Shown in pieces: positions 17,285 to 26,654 of a stretch of 64,000 bases of DNA. The notes under the pieces are model-generated. The model did not search any database. It had not been told where the DNA came from and saw nothing but the letters and a program-made list of their open reading frames with translations. The position numbers and the translations under genes are program-made. Each line of letters opens with the position of its first letter. Position 1 is the first letter of the stretch. This DNA is from Ensifer sp. USDA 6670 (lineage in GTDB: Bacteria; Pseudomonadota; Alphaproteobacteria; Rhizobiales; Rhizobiaceae), in assembly GCA_000421085.1 (NCBI GenBank), contig ATWE01000014.1, positions 149,915 to 213,914 on the forward strand, read 5' to 3'.

Positions 17285-18064
17285 ATGGCCGCGTCGCCCT
17301 TTCTCAGGAGTGCAAGATACCGTCCCCCTGCCGGGGCCGCGATGAGCGGGCCGGAGGCCGAGCAACGTGTCGTCCAGGTCATCGTCGAGGCGATAATGCA
17401 TCATCGGGTGGCCCCCGGCGCCAGACTGATCGAGCGCGAGCTGGCCATCGCCTCGGGCGCCAGCAGGTCGGCCATACGCAACGGGCTCATGCGCCTGGCG
17501 CATGCCGGCCTGGTGGAACTCAGTCCCAACAAGGGAGCGTCCATCGCCATGTGCTCCCCCGACGAAGCTCGGCAGATACTCGACGCACGCATCGTGATCG
17601 AGACAGCGACGGTCGAGAAGCTCGCCGGCACGATCGGCGAGGCGGAGCGGGCGCGCCTGCGGTCGTTCGTGGAGGACGAACGCAACGCCTATGAAGAGGG
17701 CCGCATGGAAGAAGCCCGGCATCTGTCCCGGCGGTTCCATCTGCTTCTGGCGGAAATGGCCGGCAACGACGTGCTGACCGGGGTGATACGCGATCTGATC
17801 AACCGCCAGCCGCTGCTCTCCTGGTCGAGGCCGGATACCGGGCCGCGCTTCTGCGGCAATCATGCGCATTCCGAGATCGTCGAAGCGATCGCGAGCGGAG
17901 ACGGCGAAAGGGCCGCCCGCCTCAACATGGAGCACCTGCGGGCCCTGGAACGTGAACTGGTGGCCGATCGCGCCGCTGCCATGCAGGCGTTTCGCCCCGT
18001 TCAGGCCAGCGCCGGGTCCGGCGAAAGCGCACAAAGGGAGGATGGCGACCCCGGTTTCGATTGA
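17285..18064 (+). CDS. GntR-family regulator (FCD subfamily)
   Basis: Transcriptional regulator of 259 aa. The winged helix domain is near residues 25-90 (GARLIERELAIASGASRSA, NGLMRLAHAGLVELSPNKGA). An all-helical FCD ligand domain follows, with HLSRRFHLLLAEMAGN and CGNHAHSEIVEAIASGD containing the His/Asp residues that bind metal and ligand in this subfamily. The ATG at 17285 has GGAG 9 bases upstream. It is the first gene of the unit carrying the molybdenum hydroxylase and CobW genes and stands divergent to the hydrolase/transporter unit, so it probably controls both from the shared AT-rich region. The effector is unknown, plausibly the heterocyclic substrate or an acid derived from it. Confidence 0.92.
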   Translation: MAASPFLRSARYRPPAGAAMSGPEAEQRVVQVIVEAIMHHRVAPGARLIERELAIASGASRSAIRNGLMRLAHAGLVELSPNKGASIAMCSPDEARQILDARIVIETATVEKLAGTIGEAERARLRSFVEDERNAYEEGRMEEARHLSRRFHLLLAEMAGNDVLTGVIRDLINRQPLLSWSRPDTGPRFCGNHAHSEIVEAIASGDGERAARLNMEHLRALERELVADRAAAMQAFRPVQASAGSGESAQREDGDPGFD

Positions 18065-18114
18065 CGAGGTGCGGCACGCGGCGGCGGACCGCTGTTTTTT
18101 GGGAGGAGGAATGC

Positions 18115-18978
18115 ATGAAACCGTTCGAATATTACGAGCCGGCGAGCCTGGCGGAGGCCAGCGATCTGCTGAGGCGGCTGGGCAAGGACGCCAGCATCAT
18201 TGCGGGCGGCACCGATCTGCTCGTCGAGATGAAGGAGGAGCTTCGCAGCGTCCTTCACGTCGTCAACATCAAGAAGATCCCGAATCTGAGGAATTTTACC
18301 TATGATCCGGCCGCCGGGCTCCGCTTTGGCGCGCTGGTGACGGTCCGGGAGGTAGAGACCTCGCCGCACGTCATCGGCAACTACCCGAACCTCGCCAAGG
18401 CGGTAAGCCTCCTCGGCTCGGTACAGGTGCGCAACCGGGCAACCATTGTCGGCAACATCTGTCGCGCCTCCCCTTCGGCCGACACTATCCCACCCCTGAT
18501 CGCCGACGGCGCCAGCCTGTCCGTCTATGATGGAGGCGCCGATCGGACCATTCTGCTCGAGGACTTCTTCACCGGTCCCGGCCGGACGGTTCTTTCACCC
18601 GGAGATATCGTCACTGGCATATCGCTGCCGGCGCCCGGCCCGACGAGCGGCCGCGCCTACATCAAGCACGGCCGCCGCAAGGCGATGGAACTCGCGACCG
18701 TCGGCGTTGCCGTCAGCATCGAGCATGTCGCCGGACAATGTTCGGACGTCCGCATCGCGCTCGGCGCCGTAGCGCCGACCGTGATCCGCGCCCGCAGGAC
18801 CGAGGACCTGCTCAGGGGACGCAGGATCGATGCGGCATTGCTGGCCGAGGCTGCGGAAAGCGCAATGCAGGAAGCCACTCCCATCGGCAATGTGCGGGCG
18901 AGTGCGGCCTACCGCCGCGACATGGTCGGTGTGCTCACGCGCCGGGCGATCGGTTACGCCATGGGAGGTGCACGATGA
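18115..18978 (+). CDS. Molybdenum hydroxylase, FAD subunit (medium)
   Basis: FAD-binding electron-transfer subunit of a xanthine-dehydrogenase/CO-dehydrogenase-type enzyme, 287 aa, the usual CoxM length. FAD motifs are visible: IIAGGTDLLVEMKE near residue 30 and TIVGNICRASPSADTIPPL near 110. I chose the ATG at 18115 (GGGAGGAGGA just upstream); another ATG at 18111 is out of frame. The stop overlaps the small-subunit start as ATGA. It passes electrons from the iron-sulfur subunit to an acceptor while the large subunit hydroxylates an N-heteroaromatic ring or aldehyde. Confidence 0.93.
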   Translation: MKPFEYYEPASLAEASDLLRRLGKDASIIAGGTDLLVEMKEELRSVLHVVNIKKIPNLRNFTYDPAAGLRFGALVTVREVETSPHVIGNYPNLAKAVSLLGSVQVRNRATIVGNICRASPSADTIPPLIADGASLSVYDGGADRTILLEDFFTGPGRTVLSPGDIVTGISLPAPGPTSGRAYIKHGRRKAMELATVGVAVSIEHVAGQCSDVRIALGAVAPTVIRARRTEDLLRGRRIDAALLAEAAESAMQEATPIGNVRASAAYRRDMVGVLTRRAIGYAMGGAR

Positions 18979-19460
18979 ACAGGCTCGTTTCGATGACGGT
19001 CAACGGCGAGGCCCGTGAACTCGCGGTCGCTCCCAACCGCACGCTGCTCGATGCGCTGCGCAACGAAGGCAGTCTTACGGGAACCAAGAAAGGCTGCGAC
19101 GTCGGCGACTGCGGTGCCTGCACGGTCATCATGGATGGAAGGCCGGTCAATGCCTGTCTGGTGCTCGCGATCGAGGCCGAAGGTGCGACGATCGAGACCA
19201 TCGAAGGCCTGCAGCCGTCCTATGACCAGCCGCACCTCCTGCAACAGAAATTCATGGAGCACGGCGGTGCGCAGTGCGGCTTCTGCACGCCGGGCATCAT
19301 CATGATGGCCAAGGCGCTGCTCGACGAAAACCCGGACCCGAGCGAGGACGAAATCCGCTTCGCTCTGGCCGGCAATATCTGCCGATGCACCGGCTACACC
19401 AAGATCATCGATGCTGTTCGGGCCACGGCCGAGGAACTGAGAAAGGCGGGGACGCTATGA
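18975..19460 (+). CDS. Molybdenum hydroxylase, [2Fe-2S] subunit (small)
   Basis: Iron-sulfur subunit of 161 aa, the usual CoxS length. The plant-ferredoxin-type cluster ligands occur in KKGCDVGDCGACTVIMDG with a later Cys in VNACL. The second cluster ligands occur in AQCGFCTPGIIMMAKALL and GNICRCTGYTKI. It overlaps the FAD subunit before it and the large subunit after it by 4 bases each (ATGA), so the three subunits are translationally coupled. Confidence 0.96.
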   Translation: MNRLVSMTVNGEARELAVAPNRTLLDALRNEGSLTGTKKGCDVGDCGACTVIMDGRPVNACLVLAIEAEGATIETIEGLQPSYDQPHLLQQKFMEHGGAQCGFCTPGIIMMAKALLDENPDPSEDEIRFALAGNICRCTGYTKIIDAVRATAEELRKAGTL

Positions 19461-21775
19461 ACACGTATGAAAGGATCGACAGAGACCTGTCCGACCGGGA
19501 CTTCACCGTCGTGGGCAAGAGCGTCAAGCGGTCCGACACTCTGGAGAAGGTCACGGGAACGGCCAGATATGCAGGCGACGTCGCCTTGCCCGGCATGCTC
19601 CATGCCAAGATGAAGCGCAGCAACGTCGCGCATGCGCGCATCAGGAGCATCGACACGAGCAAGGCGCTGGCGCTCAAGGGGGTAAAGGCGGTGCTGACGC
19701 ATCAGGACGTACCGCGCGTTTTGCATGCGGGCTCACCGCATCCACGCTCGGCATCCGTTACCAGGGATCAGTACATTCTCGATGACAGGGTGCGGTATTG
19801 GGGGGAGGGCGTCGCCGCCGTCGCCGCCGTCAGTGAGGAAATCGCGGAGCGCGCGGTCGCGCTCATCGAGGTCGAGTACGAGCCCTTGCCCGGCCTCTTC
19901 ACCATCGAAGCCGCATCGGAGCCCGGCGCTCCGCCGATCCATGAGAATGGTCTCGACCGGAACCATGTGTTGCCGCCGGTCTTCGTCACCCGCGGCGACG
20001 TCGACAAGGGTTTCGCCGAGGCGGATCTGATCCTCGAGCGCGAATACGATCTCGGCCGCCCGACACCGGCCTATATGGAGCCCAATGTCTGCGTCAGTCA
20101 GTGGGACGGCAACGGCAAGCTGACCATGTGGACCTCGACCCAGAGCGCCTTCATGGTCCGCGGCACGCTTGCCGAAGTGCTCGGCGTGCCGCTGAACAAG
20201 GTACGCGTTGTCGTCGATCACATGGGTGGCGGCTTCGGCGCGAAGCAGGATCTGTTTCAGAACGAATTCCTCTGCGCCCTGCTTGCGCGGCAGACGGGGC
20301 GTCCGGTCAGGATGGAGTTCAGCCGCAAGGAAACTTTCCTCGGGGGCCGCTCGCGTCATCCCGGCAAGATTTGGCTGAAGCAGGGCTTCACCAAAGACGG
20401 CCGCATCGTCGCACGCGAAGCCAGGGTCACCTTCAACTCCGGCGCCTACGGCTCGCACGGTCCGGGCGTCACCAATGTCGGCACTGCAGCGCTGACCTCG
20501 CTCTATCGCTGCGAGAATGTGCGGCTGGAAGGCCGCTGCATCTATACCAATTCGCCGATTGCCGGCGCCTTTCGCGGCTATGGCGTCGTTCAGACATATT
20601 ATGCGCTCGACCTCATGATGGACGAGGCGGCCGAGAAGCTCGGCTTCGACCCTGCCGAGTTCAAGCTGATGAACGCCGTGCGCGAGGGCGACATTGCACC
20701 TTCCGGGCACCCGATCGTCGGGCATGGGCTTGGCGATTGCATCCGCCGCGTCATGGAGGAGACGAACTGGCACGAATTGCGAAGGCGGGAGAAGCCGGAA
20801 AGCGTCAAGCGCCGCGGGATCGGGATCGGCTGCGAAATGCACGGATCCAGTGCCTATCCGGGCATCAAGGAACAGGGCAACGCAATCGTGAAGATGAACG
20901 AGGACGGAACGGTGACGCTGATCACCGGCACCGCCGGCCTCGGCACCGGCGCGCATACGGCGCTGTCGCAGATCGTCGCCGAGGAACTCGGTGTGCCCTT
21001 CGAAGCCGTCTCGGTCGTTCAAGGGGACACCGATATCGTCCCCTGGGATATAGGCGCCTTCGCCAGCCACACGACCTATCTCGGCGGACGGGCGGCTCAG
21101 CTCGCGGCCGCCGACGTGCGCAGGCAAGTGCTCGAACACGCCGCGCCCCTGCTCCAGGCCGAGCCCGCGGATCTCGCGATCCGCGACGGTTTCGTGGTCG
21201 TCACCAGCGGCTCGAACCGCAGCATCCGGCTTTCCGAAGCGGTCGGGCCGAAACGGGGTATGCCGGCGATGCAACTGGTCGGCGTCGGCACCTACATGCC
21301 GACGAAGTCCTACTCCTTCGCCGCCCATTTCGCCGAAGTCGAGGTGGATACCGAGACCGGCGAGGTCGCCGTTCTCGAGGTCGTGCCGGTACACGAGATC
21401 GGCAGGGTCATTCATCCGATCGCCGCGGCCGGACAGATCGAGGGCGGCATTCAGCAGGGCATCGGCCACACGCTGAGCGAGGATTATGTCATCGACCTTA
21501 CCGATGGCCGTTCCCTCAATCCGAGCTTCGTCGATTACAAGATGCCCCTGTCGATGGATATGCCGTCGATCCGCACCATCATCCTCGAGACGGCGCCGGA
21601 TCCCGGCGGCCCCTACGGTGCCAAGGGCGTCGGCGAAGATCCGATCATCGCGATCGGGCCGGCCATCGCCAACGCCATCTACGACGCCATCGGCGTCCGC
21701 TTCCACCATTACCCGATAACGCCCGAGCAGGTGTTGAACGCTCTCAAGTCCAAAGCCAACGAAACGAGGCAGTGA
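19457..21775 (+). CDS. Molybdenum hydroxylase, Mo-cofactor subunit (large)
   Basis: Catalytic subunit of 772 aa with molybdopterin-cytosine-dinucleotide-type fold. The N-terminal aldehyde-oxidase a/b hammerhead begins [23 protein letters not shown]. Cofactor motifs are [15 protein letters not shown], the switch region [11 protein letters not shown] (containing the Arg of hydroxylases active on purines and acids, not the Cys of CO dehydrogenase) and the catalytic Glu in [10 protein letters not shown]. It should hydroxylate a carbon next to a ring nitrogen or an aldehyde. Neighbouring NCS2 permease and BMP transporter genes favour a purine, pyrimidine, pyridine or pteridine substrate over an aldehyde. 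Confidence 0.95.
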   Translation: MNTYERIDRDLSDRDFTVVGKSVKRSDTLEKVTGTARYAGDVALPGMLHAKMKRSNVAHARIRSIDTSKALALKGVKAVLTHQDVPRVLHAGSPHPRSASVTRDQYILDDRVRYWGEGVAAVAAVSEEIAERAVALIEVEYEPLPGLFTIEAASEPGAPPIHENGLDRNHVLPPVFVTRGDVDKGFAEADLILEREYDLGRPTPAYMEPNVCVSQWDGNGKLTMWTSTQSAFMVRGTLAEVLGVPLNKVRVVVDHMGGGFGAKQDLFQNEFLCALLARQTGRPVRMEFSRKETFLGGRSRHPGKIWLKQGFTKDGRIVAREARVTFNSGAYGSHGPGVTNVGTAALTSLYRCENVRLEGRCIYTNSPIAGAFRGYGVVQTYYALDLMMDEAAEKLGFDPAEFKLMNAVREGDIAPSGHPIVGHGLGDCIRRVMEETNWHELRRREKPESVKRRGIGIGCEMHGSSAYPGIKEQGNAIVKMNEDGTVTLITGTAGLGTGAHTALSQIVAEELGVPFEAVSVVQGDTDIVPWDIGAFASHTTYLGGRAAQLAAADVRRQVLEHAAPLLQAEPADLAIRDGFVVVTSGSNRSIRLSEAVGPKRGMPAMQLVGVGTYMPTKSYSFAAHFAEVEVDTETGEVAVLEVVPVHEIGRVIHPIAAAGQIEGGIQQGIGHTLSEDYVIDLTDGRSLNPSFVDYKMPLSMDMPSIRTIILETAPDPGGPYGAKGVGEDPIIAIGPAIANAIYDAIGVRFHHYPITPEQVLNALKSKANETRQ

Positions 21776-22821
21776 TGCAGACCAACCATCTTCAGGACAG
21801 CAAAATTCCCGTTACCATCCTGACCGGCTTCCTCGGCGCCGGAAAGACAACGCTTCTCAACCACATCTTGACGGAAAGGCACGGTCACCGAATCGCGGTG
21901 ATCGAGAACGAGTTCGGCGAGGTGGATGTCGACTCGGATCTCGTACTCGCCTCCGAGGAAGAGATCTATCAGATGAAGAACGGCTGCATCTGCTGCTTCG
22001 TCGATGTGCGCAACGATTTGATAGAGGTGCTGCAGAAGCTGCTTGCCCGGAAGGACAAGTTCGACCACATCCTGGTCGAGACCAGCGGCCTTGCCGATCC
22101 GACCCCCGTCGCGACGGCTTTCTTCATCGATGATGAAATCGGCAAGCACGTAACGCTGGACGGCATCGTGACGCTGGTCGATGCCAAACACATAGGCCAG
22201 CATATCGACGATCCCGTGCTCGATGGGCGCGACAACCAGGCCGTAGACCAGATCGTCGCCGCCGACCGCATCATCATCAACAAGATCGACCTCGTGTCGG
22301 AAGGAGAGATCGCTCCCCTCGAGCGCGGCATGCGCAAGCTCAACCAGACGGCCGAAATCGTACGCTCGAGCTACGGCAGGGTGGATCTGTCGAGCATTCT
22401 CGGCATTTCCGGCTTCGCGCCGTCCTACGTGGCCGAGCGCGCCAAGCTGCTCGACCTCGATCATCATCACCACCACGATCATCATCATAACCATCACCTG
22501 CACGACGCGACGGTCAGCTCGGAATCCTTCGTCTTCGACCGGCCTTTCGACCAGGGCCGCCTGACGGACTATCTCTCGGGCCTTCTTCGGGAGGAAGGCG
22601 ACGACATCTTCCGGACCAAAGGCATCATAGCGATTGCCGGCGATCCTCGTTTCTTCGTGCTGCAGGCGGTGCACAAGCTGATGGACTTCCGTCCGGACCA
22701 TGTCTGGGGGAAGGACATGCCTTATACGAAGCTGGTCTTCATCGGCCGCAACCTCGACCGGGCGGCGCTGGAAAAAGGACTGGAGCGTTGCCTTGCCTCG
22801 GCGGTCGATACGGATAATTGA
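21775..22821 (+). CDS. CobW/COG0523-family GTPase with His-rich linker
   Basis: G3E-family GTP-dependent metallochaperone, 348 aa. Walker [10 protein letters not shown] is at about residues 18-26. The metal-binding motif [11 protein letters not shown] carries CxCC, NKIDL is the guanine specificity motif and ETSGLADP is the Walker B region. A histidine-rich stretch near residues 225-240 has twelve or more His alternating with Asp/Asn. A CobW C-terminal domain follows. It starts on the A of the hydroxylase TGA (TGATG), so it is part of the hydroxylase operon. Such proteins deliver Zn, Co, Ni or Fe to a partner enzyme; the candidates here are the nearby metal-dependent amidohydrolases. Confidence 0.93.
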   Translation: MQTNHLQDSKIPVTILTGFLGAGKTTLLNHILTERHGHRIAVIENEFGEVDVDSDLVLASEEEIYQMKNGCICCFVDVRNDLIEVLQKLLARKDKFDHILVETSGLADPTPVATAFFIDDEIGKHVTLDGIVTLVDAKHIGQHIDDPVLDGRDNQAVDQIVAADRIIINKIDLVSEGEIAPLERGMRKLNQTAEIVRSSYGRVDLSSILGISGFAPSYVAERAKLLDLDHHHHHDHHHNHHLHDATVSSESFVFDRPFDQGRLTDYLSGLLREEGDDIFRTKGIIAIAGDPRFFVLQAVHKLMDFRPDHVWGKDMPYTKLVFIGRNLDRAALEKGLERCLASAVDTDN

Positions 22822-22838
22822 TCCGGGGGAATGACGAC

Positions 22839-22870
22839 AATCCGCCGAGGCCGGGAGGCTTCGGCGGATT
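22839..22870 (+). terminator. Rho-independent terminator of the hydroxylase-CobW unit
   Basis: Ten-bp arms AATCCGCCGA (22839-22848) and TCGGCGGATT (22861-22870) with a 12-base loop, followed by AGTTTTAT. It lies 17 bases after the CobW stop. Confidence 0.8.
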
Positions 22871-22942
22871 AGTTTTATGTTTGAGGGGGATTAGCGGATC
22901 CCACCGGACGCAGCCCGCCTTTAATGGACCTCGCATAAAACC

Positions 22943-22974
22943 GCACCGCCCCCGGCCATGGCCGGGGGCGGTGC
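22943..22974 (-). terminator. 32-bp perfect palindrome, terminator of the permease unit
   Basis: A perfect self-complementary run starts GCACCGCCCCCGGCC, is centred on CATG, and ends in GGTGC. Read on the minus strand it is followed by GGTTTTATGC. It lies 27 bases beyond the NCS2 permease stop and faces the plus-strand terminator at 22839, so the converging operons are insulated from each other. Confidence 0.8.
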
Positions 22975-23001
22975 ATGTCGTGCATTCGCTTCCGGGTGCG
23001 C

Positions 23002-24393
23002 CTAGCCGGGATGCCGCATGGCTCCCTCACCGAGCAAATCCGGCTGCGCCTCCTCGCGCGGAGGAACGCCGTTGAAGAGCAGGTTGAGCAGCACCGCCGA
23101 GAAGGTTCCGACGAGAACGCCGCTGTGGAAGAACCGATCGATGAACTCCGGCAGCTGGGCAAAGATCTTGTCGGCGACCACCGGGATCATCGCGAGGCCC
23201 ACGCTGACGGCGACGATGTAGAGATTGCGGCGGTTTTCCACGAAGTCGACGCGGGCGAGAATCTTGACGCCCGTCGCCGAGACCATGCCGAACATCACGA
23301 TCGCGGCGCCCCCGACGACATAGCTCGGTATCGACGCGGTGATGAATGCGATCTTCGGCAGGCAGCCCAGAAGGATCAGCACTACGCCCCCCGCAGCAAC
23401 CGCCCAGCGGCTCATCACGCCGGTGATCTGGAGCAGGCCCACATTCTGGGCATATGTGGTGTATGTGAAGGTGTTGAATATCCCGCCGATAATGTTGCCG
23501 AGGCCATCCGTGCGCAGCCCGCGCGCCAGGTCGGCTTCGCTGATCGTGCGGCCCGCCATGTCGCCGACGGCCAGGATCTGGCCGGTCGCTTCGATCATCA
23601 TAACGATCATGACCGTGCAGAGCGCAGCCGTCGCCCACAGGTCGAATATCGGCATGCCGAAGGCGAACGGCGTCACGACAGTGATCCAGCTCGCATCGGC
23701 GACCCCATGGAAATCCACCTTTCCGAAAGCGACAGCGATCGCAAATCCGATCCCTATGCCGAACAGGACGGCCAGGTTGGCGAGAAATCCCTTGAGAAAG
23801 CGGGTCATCAGGAGAATGGAAACCAGCACGATCGCAGCGACCGCAAGAGCGAAGGGCTGACCGTAGGCCGGATTGGGAATGAGCCCGTCCGGGCCTTTTA
23901 TCATGGGCTGTCCACCCGCCGCCCAGTTTACTCCGACCCGCATCAGCGACAGGCCGATGACCAGCATCACCGTTCCGGTCACCACCGCCGGAAAGAAGCG
24001 GACCCAGCGGCTGAAATAAGGAGCGGCCAGAAGCGTGAACACGCCGGATGCGATCACCGCACCAAGAACGCCGGGCATTCCGAGGTCCGGATCCGTGCCC
24101 GTGGCGATGATCGGGGGAACCGCGGTAAAGCCGATGCCCATCATGATCGGCAGGCGCGCGCCGACGTTCCAGATGCCGAGACACTGGATCAGGGTGACGA
24201 TGCCGCAGCAGAAAAGATCCGCGCTGATCAGCATGGCGATCTGATCCTTGGAGAGATTCAGCGCGCTGCCGATGATCAGCGGAACCGCGATCGCACCGGC
24301 ATACATCACCAGGACATGCTGCAGGCCGAGCGCCGCCAGTTTCGGCGCGGGAAACATTTCTTCGATAGCATCGCACTTCGAGTCCGTATTCAT
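23002..24393 (-). CDS. NCS2-family nucleobase permease (xanthine/uric acid type)
   Basis: Inner-membrane nucleobase:cation symporter-2, 463 aa with about 14 hydrophobic segments. The family signature is near the start, LGLQHVLVMYAGAIAVPLIIG in two overlapping pieces (the QH dipeptide in helix 1). GIGFTAVPPIIATG and the conserved NVGLLQITGVMSR (N-x-G-x-x-x-x-T-x-x-x-S-R) follow. AGGAG precedes the ATG. It is the last gene of the converging minus-strand unit after UbiX. It shows that a purine-like or pyrimidine-like base or a close analogue enters the cell here; xanthine/urate members match best by eye. Confidence 0.93.
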   Translation of the reverse strand: MNTDSKCDAIEEMFPAPKLAALGLQHVLVMYAGAIAVPLIIGSALNLSKDQIAMLISADLFCCGIVTLIQCLGIWNVGARLPIMMGIGFTAVPPIIATGTDPDLGMPGVLGAVIASGVFTLLAAPYFSRWVRFFPAVVTGTVMLVIGLSLMRVGVNWAAGGQPMIKGPDGLIPNPAYGQPFALAVAAIVLVSILLMTRFLKGFLANLAVLFGIGIGFAIAVAFGKVDFHGVADASWITVVTPFAFGMPIFDLWATAALCTVMIVMMIEATGQILAVGDMAGRTISEADLARGLRTDGLGNIIGGIFNTFTYTTYAQNVGLLQITGVMSRWAVAAGGVVLILLGCLPKIAFITASIPSYVVGGAAIVMFGMVSATGVKILARVDFVENRRNLYIVAVSVGLAMIPVVADKIFAQLPEFIDRFFHSGVLVGTFSAVLLNLLFNGVPPREEAQPDLLGEGAMRHPG

Positions 24394-24469
24394 TTCGCTC
24401 CTCCCATTATTTTTCCAAGAGCCTTCCGCCGAACCCCGACCCTCCTCCGGCCGCCGAACGCGGTATTCC

Positions 24470-25102
24470 TCACCTCATCTTCACCTCGACATCGTCGCGT
24501 CGGCCGGCAGAGACGGCAGCGCGCCGCCCGCTCCAGCGATGTGCGAGCCCGGTATCGATATCGAACAGATCGAGGACCCGGGCCACGGTATGATTGACCA
24601 TCTCGTCCAGCGTCTGCGGACGGGCATAGAAAGCCGGGACGGGGGGACAGATGATCGCCCCCGCCTCCGTCGCCTGGGCCATCGAACGAATATGGCCGAT
24701 GTGCAATGGCGTCTCGCGCAGCATGAGAACCAGCCGGCGGCGTTCCTTCAGTGTTACATCCGCCGCCCGGGACAGTAAGCCGGAGGTTACGCCGGTCGCG
24801 ATTTCCGACAGGGTCTTGATCGAGCAGGGTGCAACGATCATGCCGAGCGTGCGGAAAGAACCGCTGGAGCACGAGGCGCCGATGTCCTTGTTGGAATGGA
24901 CGCAGCAGGCGAGGGCCTCGACGTCGGCGACCTTGAAGTCCGTTTCCATCGCCAGCGTGATCTGGGCGGCACGGCTCATCACCAGATGCGTCTCGATGTC
25001 CAGATCCCGCAGGATCTCCAGGAGCCGGATGCCGTATATCACGCCGGAGGCGCCGCTGATGCCGACGATGATCCGCTTTCTCTGTTCCCGGTCCGCCTTC
25101 AT
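24470..25102 (-). CDS. ubiX: UbiX/Pad1-family flavin prenyltransferase
   Basis: Flavoprotein that prenylates FMN to make prFMN, the cofactor of UbiD decarboxylases; 210 aa. The N-terminal phosphate loop IIVGISGASGVIYGIRLLE and APCSIKTLSEIATGVTSGLLSRAADVTLK (FMN and dimethylallyl-phosphate site) are clear, as are VLMLRETPLHIGHIRSM and PPVPAFYARPQTLDEM. I chose the ATG at 25102 with GGAGGTGA 6 bases upstream; a TTG further up would place the ribosome site inside the gene. It is 36 bases after the UbiD homologue, so decarboxylase and cofactor synthesis are coupled. It is probably pathway-dedicated rather than for ubiquinone. Confidence 0.93.
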   Translation of the reverse strand: MKADREQRKRIIVGISGASGVIYGIRLLEILRDLDIETHLVMSRAAQITLAMETDFKVADVEALACCVHSNKDIGASCSSGSFRTLGMIVAPCSIKTLSEIATGVTSGLLSRAADVTLKERRRLVLMLRETPLHIGHIRSMAQATEAGAIICPPVPAFYARPQTLDEMVNHTVARVLDLFDIDTGLAHRWSGRRAAVSAGRRDDVEVKMR

Positions 25103-25138
25103 CGCTCTCACCTCCAAGCGCCGCTATTGTCGTTAAGT

Positions 25139-26512
25139 CTAAGGACGGCCGAGTTTCGCGAGAATCGCCGAAGCACGGTCGAAGGCGGCCTCGTCGATCC
25201 TGGCGAGCACGCCGTGAAAATCAGGCCCGCGGGTCGCGTCGAGGCCCATGCGGGACGTCGTACCGATACCGGATGCCGAAGGATCGAGCGCGTTGCCGGG
25301 CAGCCCTTCGATGATGACGACATCCTTGTGCGGCTGGAAATGGGCGGACATGGCCCAAAGCACATCGGAGTCACGCGTTATGTCGACGTCGGCATCGACG
25401 GCGATCACGGTCTTCAGATAGGCATCCCAGCCGAGCAGCCCGAGCATGATCTGGCGGGCCTCGCCGGGTCTCGTTTGGTTGAGTGCGACATAGGCGTGAA
25501 AATGCGTGCCGGATGCCGGATAGTGGACCGCCGTCACGCTCGGGAAGCGTTGCTTCAGCTTTTCCACCATCTCCGCCTCGCGCGGAACACGGCCGAGATT
25601 GAGATGTTCGGACGAGTTGCCGCCGGCAACGCTGACGAGGATGGCGTCGTTGCGGCGCAGAAACGTCTCGACGCGAAACAGATTGTTCGTCGAGCGGTCG
25701 GACGAGTAGCCCGTGAACTCTCCGAAAGGTCCCTCGGCAACCTGCGCTTCGGGCTCGATCACCCCTTCCAGTACGACTTCGGCATAGGCCGGCACCCGGA
25801 TGCCGTATTTCGGCGTCCTTACCACTTCGAGCGGCTCGCCGATGAGGCCGCCGGCGACGTCGCGCTCGTCCTCACCGAATGCCAGGCGCGCCGAGGCTGC
25901 GATCATGAAGAGGGGATGCGCGCCGATGACCATGGCGATCTTCAGCTTCTCGCCTCGGTCCTTGGCCATGTTGAGCAGCCGCCACAGGTGTCCGCGCGAA
26001 TGCAGGCTCGTCGCCAACTCGTTCTTCGAATGGATCATGGCGCGGTGATAGCTGAGATTGCCGGCGCCGGTTTCAGGGTGTTCGGCGATGATTATGCCGC
26101 TGGTTATGTATTTCGCCCTGTCGGTCGCGAAGTGCTTCAGCATCGGCAGGGTGCCGAGGTCGATGTCGTGCTCGTCCACGCATTCGGTGACCGGCCCGCT
26201 GTCGACCAGCCGCGGCGGCAGGGCCTGCCGCGAGCGTGCCTGATAGGCTTCGTGCAGCCGGTCCTGGGAGGTCCCGAACATCCGGGCGATCCGCTCGCGC
26301 GATCCGAAGGTGTTGGCAATCACTTCGCTGCCGACGCCCTCGACGTTGCGGAAGTGCAGGAGCGGCGCCCTGCCTTGCTGGTTGAGCTTCCAGATGAACG
26401 CCGATGCGTCCTGGTCGTCCGTGATACGGTCTTCGATGGTGAGTACGTCTTCGGGATACGCCTTCTGGTATTCCCGGAGAAAGTAGCGGACGTCCTGACT
26501 GCCGAACTCCAT
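25139..26512 (-). CDS. UbiD-family prFMN-dependent decarboxylase
   Basis: Reversible (de)carboxylase of the UbiD family, 457 aa. Recognisable blocks are LLHFRNVEGVGSEVIANTFGSRERIA at the N-terminus, GEDERDVAGGLIGEPLEVV in the middle and the family hallmark AEGPFGEFTGYSS with the conserved Glu and Arg environment of the prFMN site. The C-terminal part has VDADVDITRDSDVLWAMSAHFQPHKD. Substrates of the family are aromatic or alpha,beta-unsaturated acids. With a molybdenum hydroxylase, an NCS2 permease and amidohydrolases around it, a carboxylated N-heterocycle is the natural guess. It is followed by ubiX and preceded by two amidohydrolase-2 genes. Confidence 0.92.
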   Translation of the reverse strand: MEFGSQDVRYFLREYQKAYPEDVLTIEDRITDDQDASAFIWKLNQQGRAPLLHFRNVEGVGSEVIANTFGSRERIARMFGTSQDRLHEAYQARSRQALPPRLVDSGPVTECVDEHDIDLGTLPMLKHFATDRAKYITSGIIIAEHPETGAGNLSYHRAMIHSKNELATSLHSRGHLWRLLNMAKDRGEKLKIAMVIGAHPLFMIAASARLAFGEDERDVAGGLIGEPLEVVRTPKYGIRVPAYAEVVLEGVIEPEAQVAEGPFGEFTGYSSDRSTNNLFRVETFLRRNDAILVSVAGGNSSEHLNLGRVPREAEMVEKLKQRFPSVTAVHYPASGTHFHAYVALNQTRPGEARQIMLGLLGWDAYLKTVIAVDADVDITRDSDVLWAMSAHFQPHKDVVIIEGLPGNALDPSASGIGTTSRMGLDATRGPDFHGVLARIDEAAFDRASAILAKLGRP

Positions 26513-26549
26513 AATACTGCCCTTCGCGGTGTCGTTACTTCACATGAAC

Positions 26550-26579
26550 GGGCAGCGGCCTTGGAGGGAGCCGCTGCCC
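26550..26579 (-). terminator. Intra-operon stem-loop upstream of the UbiD gene
   Basis: Perfect 10-bp arms GGGCAGCGGC (26550-26559) and GCCGCTGCCC (26570-26579) with a 10-base loop lie between the first amidohydrolase and the UbiD homologue, next to a repeat element. No U-tract is present, so it could be an attenuator, an mRNA-processing site or part of the repeat. Confidence 0.5.
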
Positions 26580-26580
26580 T

Positions 26581-26654
26581 GGAGCGGGATGAGGAAAATG
26601 CGAGCGGTGTTCCGCCCGAATCCCGCTCTGACTTTTAGATCGACCAGGGTCGAT
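26581..26654. repeat. Rhizobial intergenic repeat, family B copy 2
   Basis: Reads GGAGCGGGATGAGG, then GTTCCGCCCGAATCCCGCTC, then TTTTAGATCGACC, matching the block order at 8247-8316 with scattered changes. GCGGGAT and ATCCCGC form an imperfect hairpin. It ends at the stop codon of the amidohydrolase. Confidence 0.6.

Noticed and set aside
20101..22821. A 906-codon frame ending in the CobW protein, suggesting a fusion
   Set aside because: The first about 560 codons are an out-of-frame reading of the Mo-hydroxylase large subunit. CobW has its own ATG at 21775.
25102..25139. Ubiquinone biosynthesis role for the UbiD/UbiX pair
   Set aside because: The genes are embedded in a catabolic unit with amidohydrolases and a nucleobase permease; no ubiquinone gene is near.
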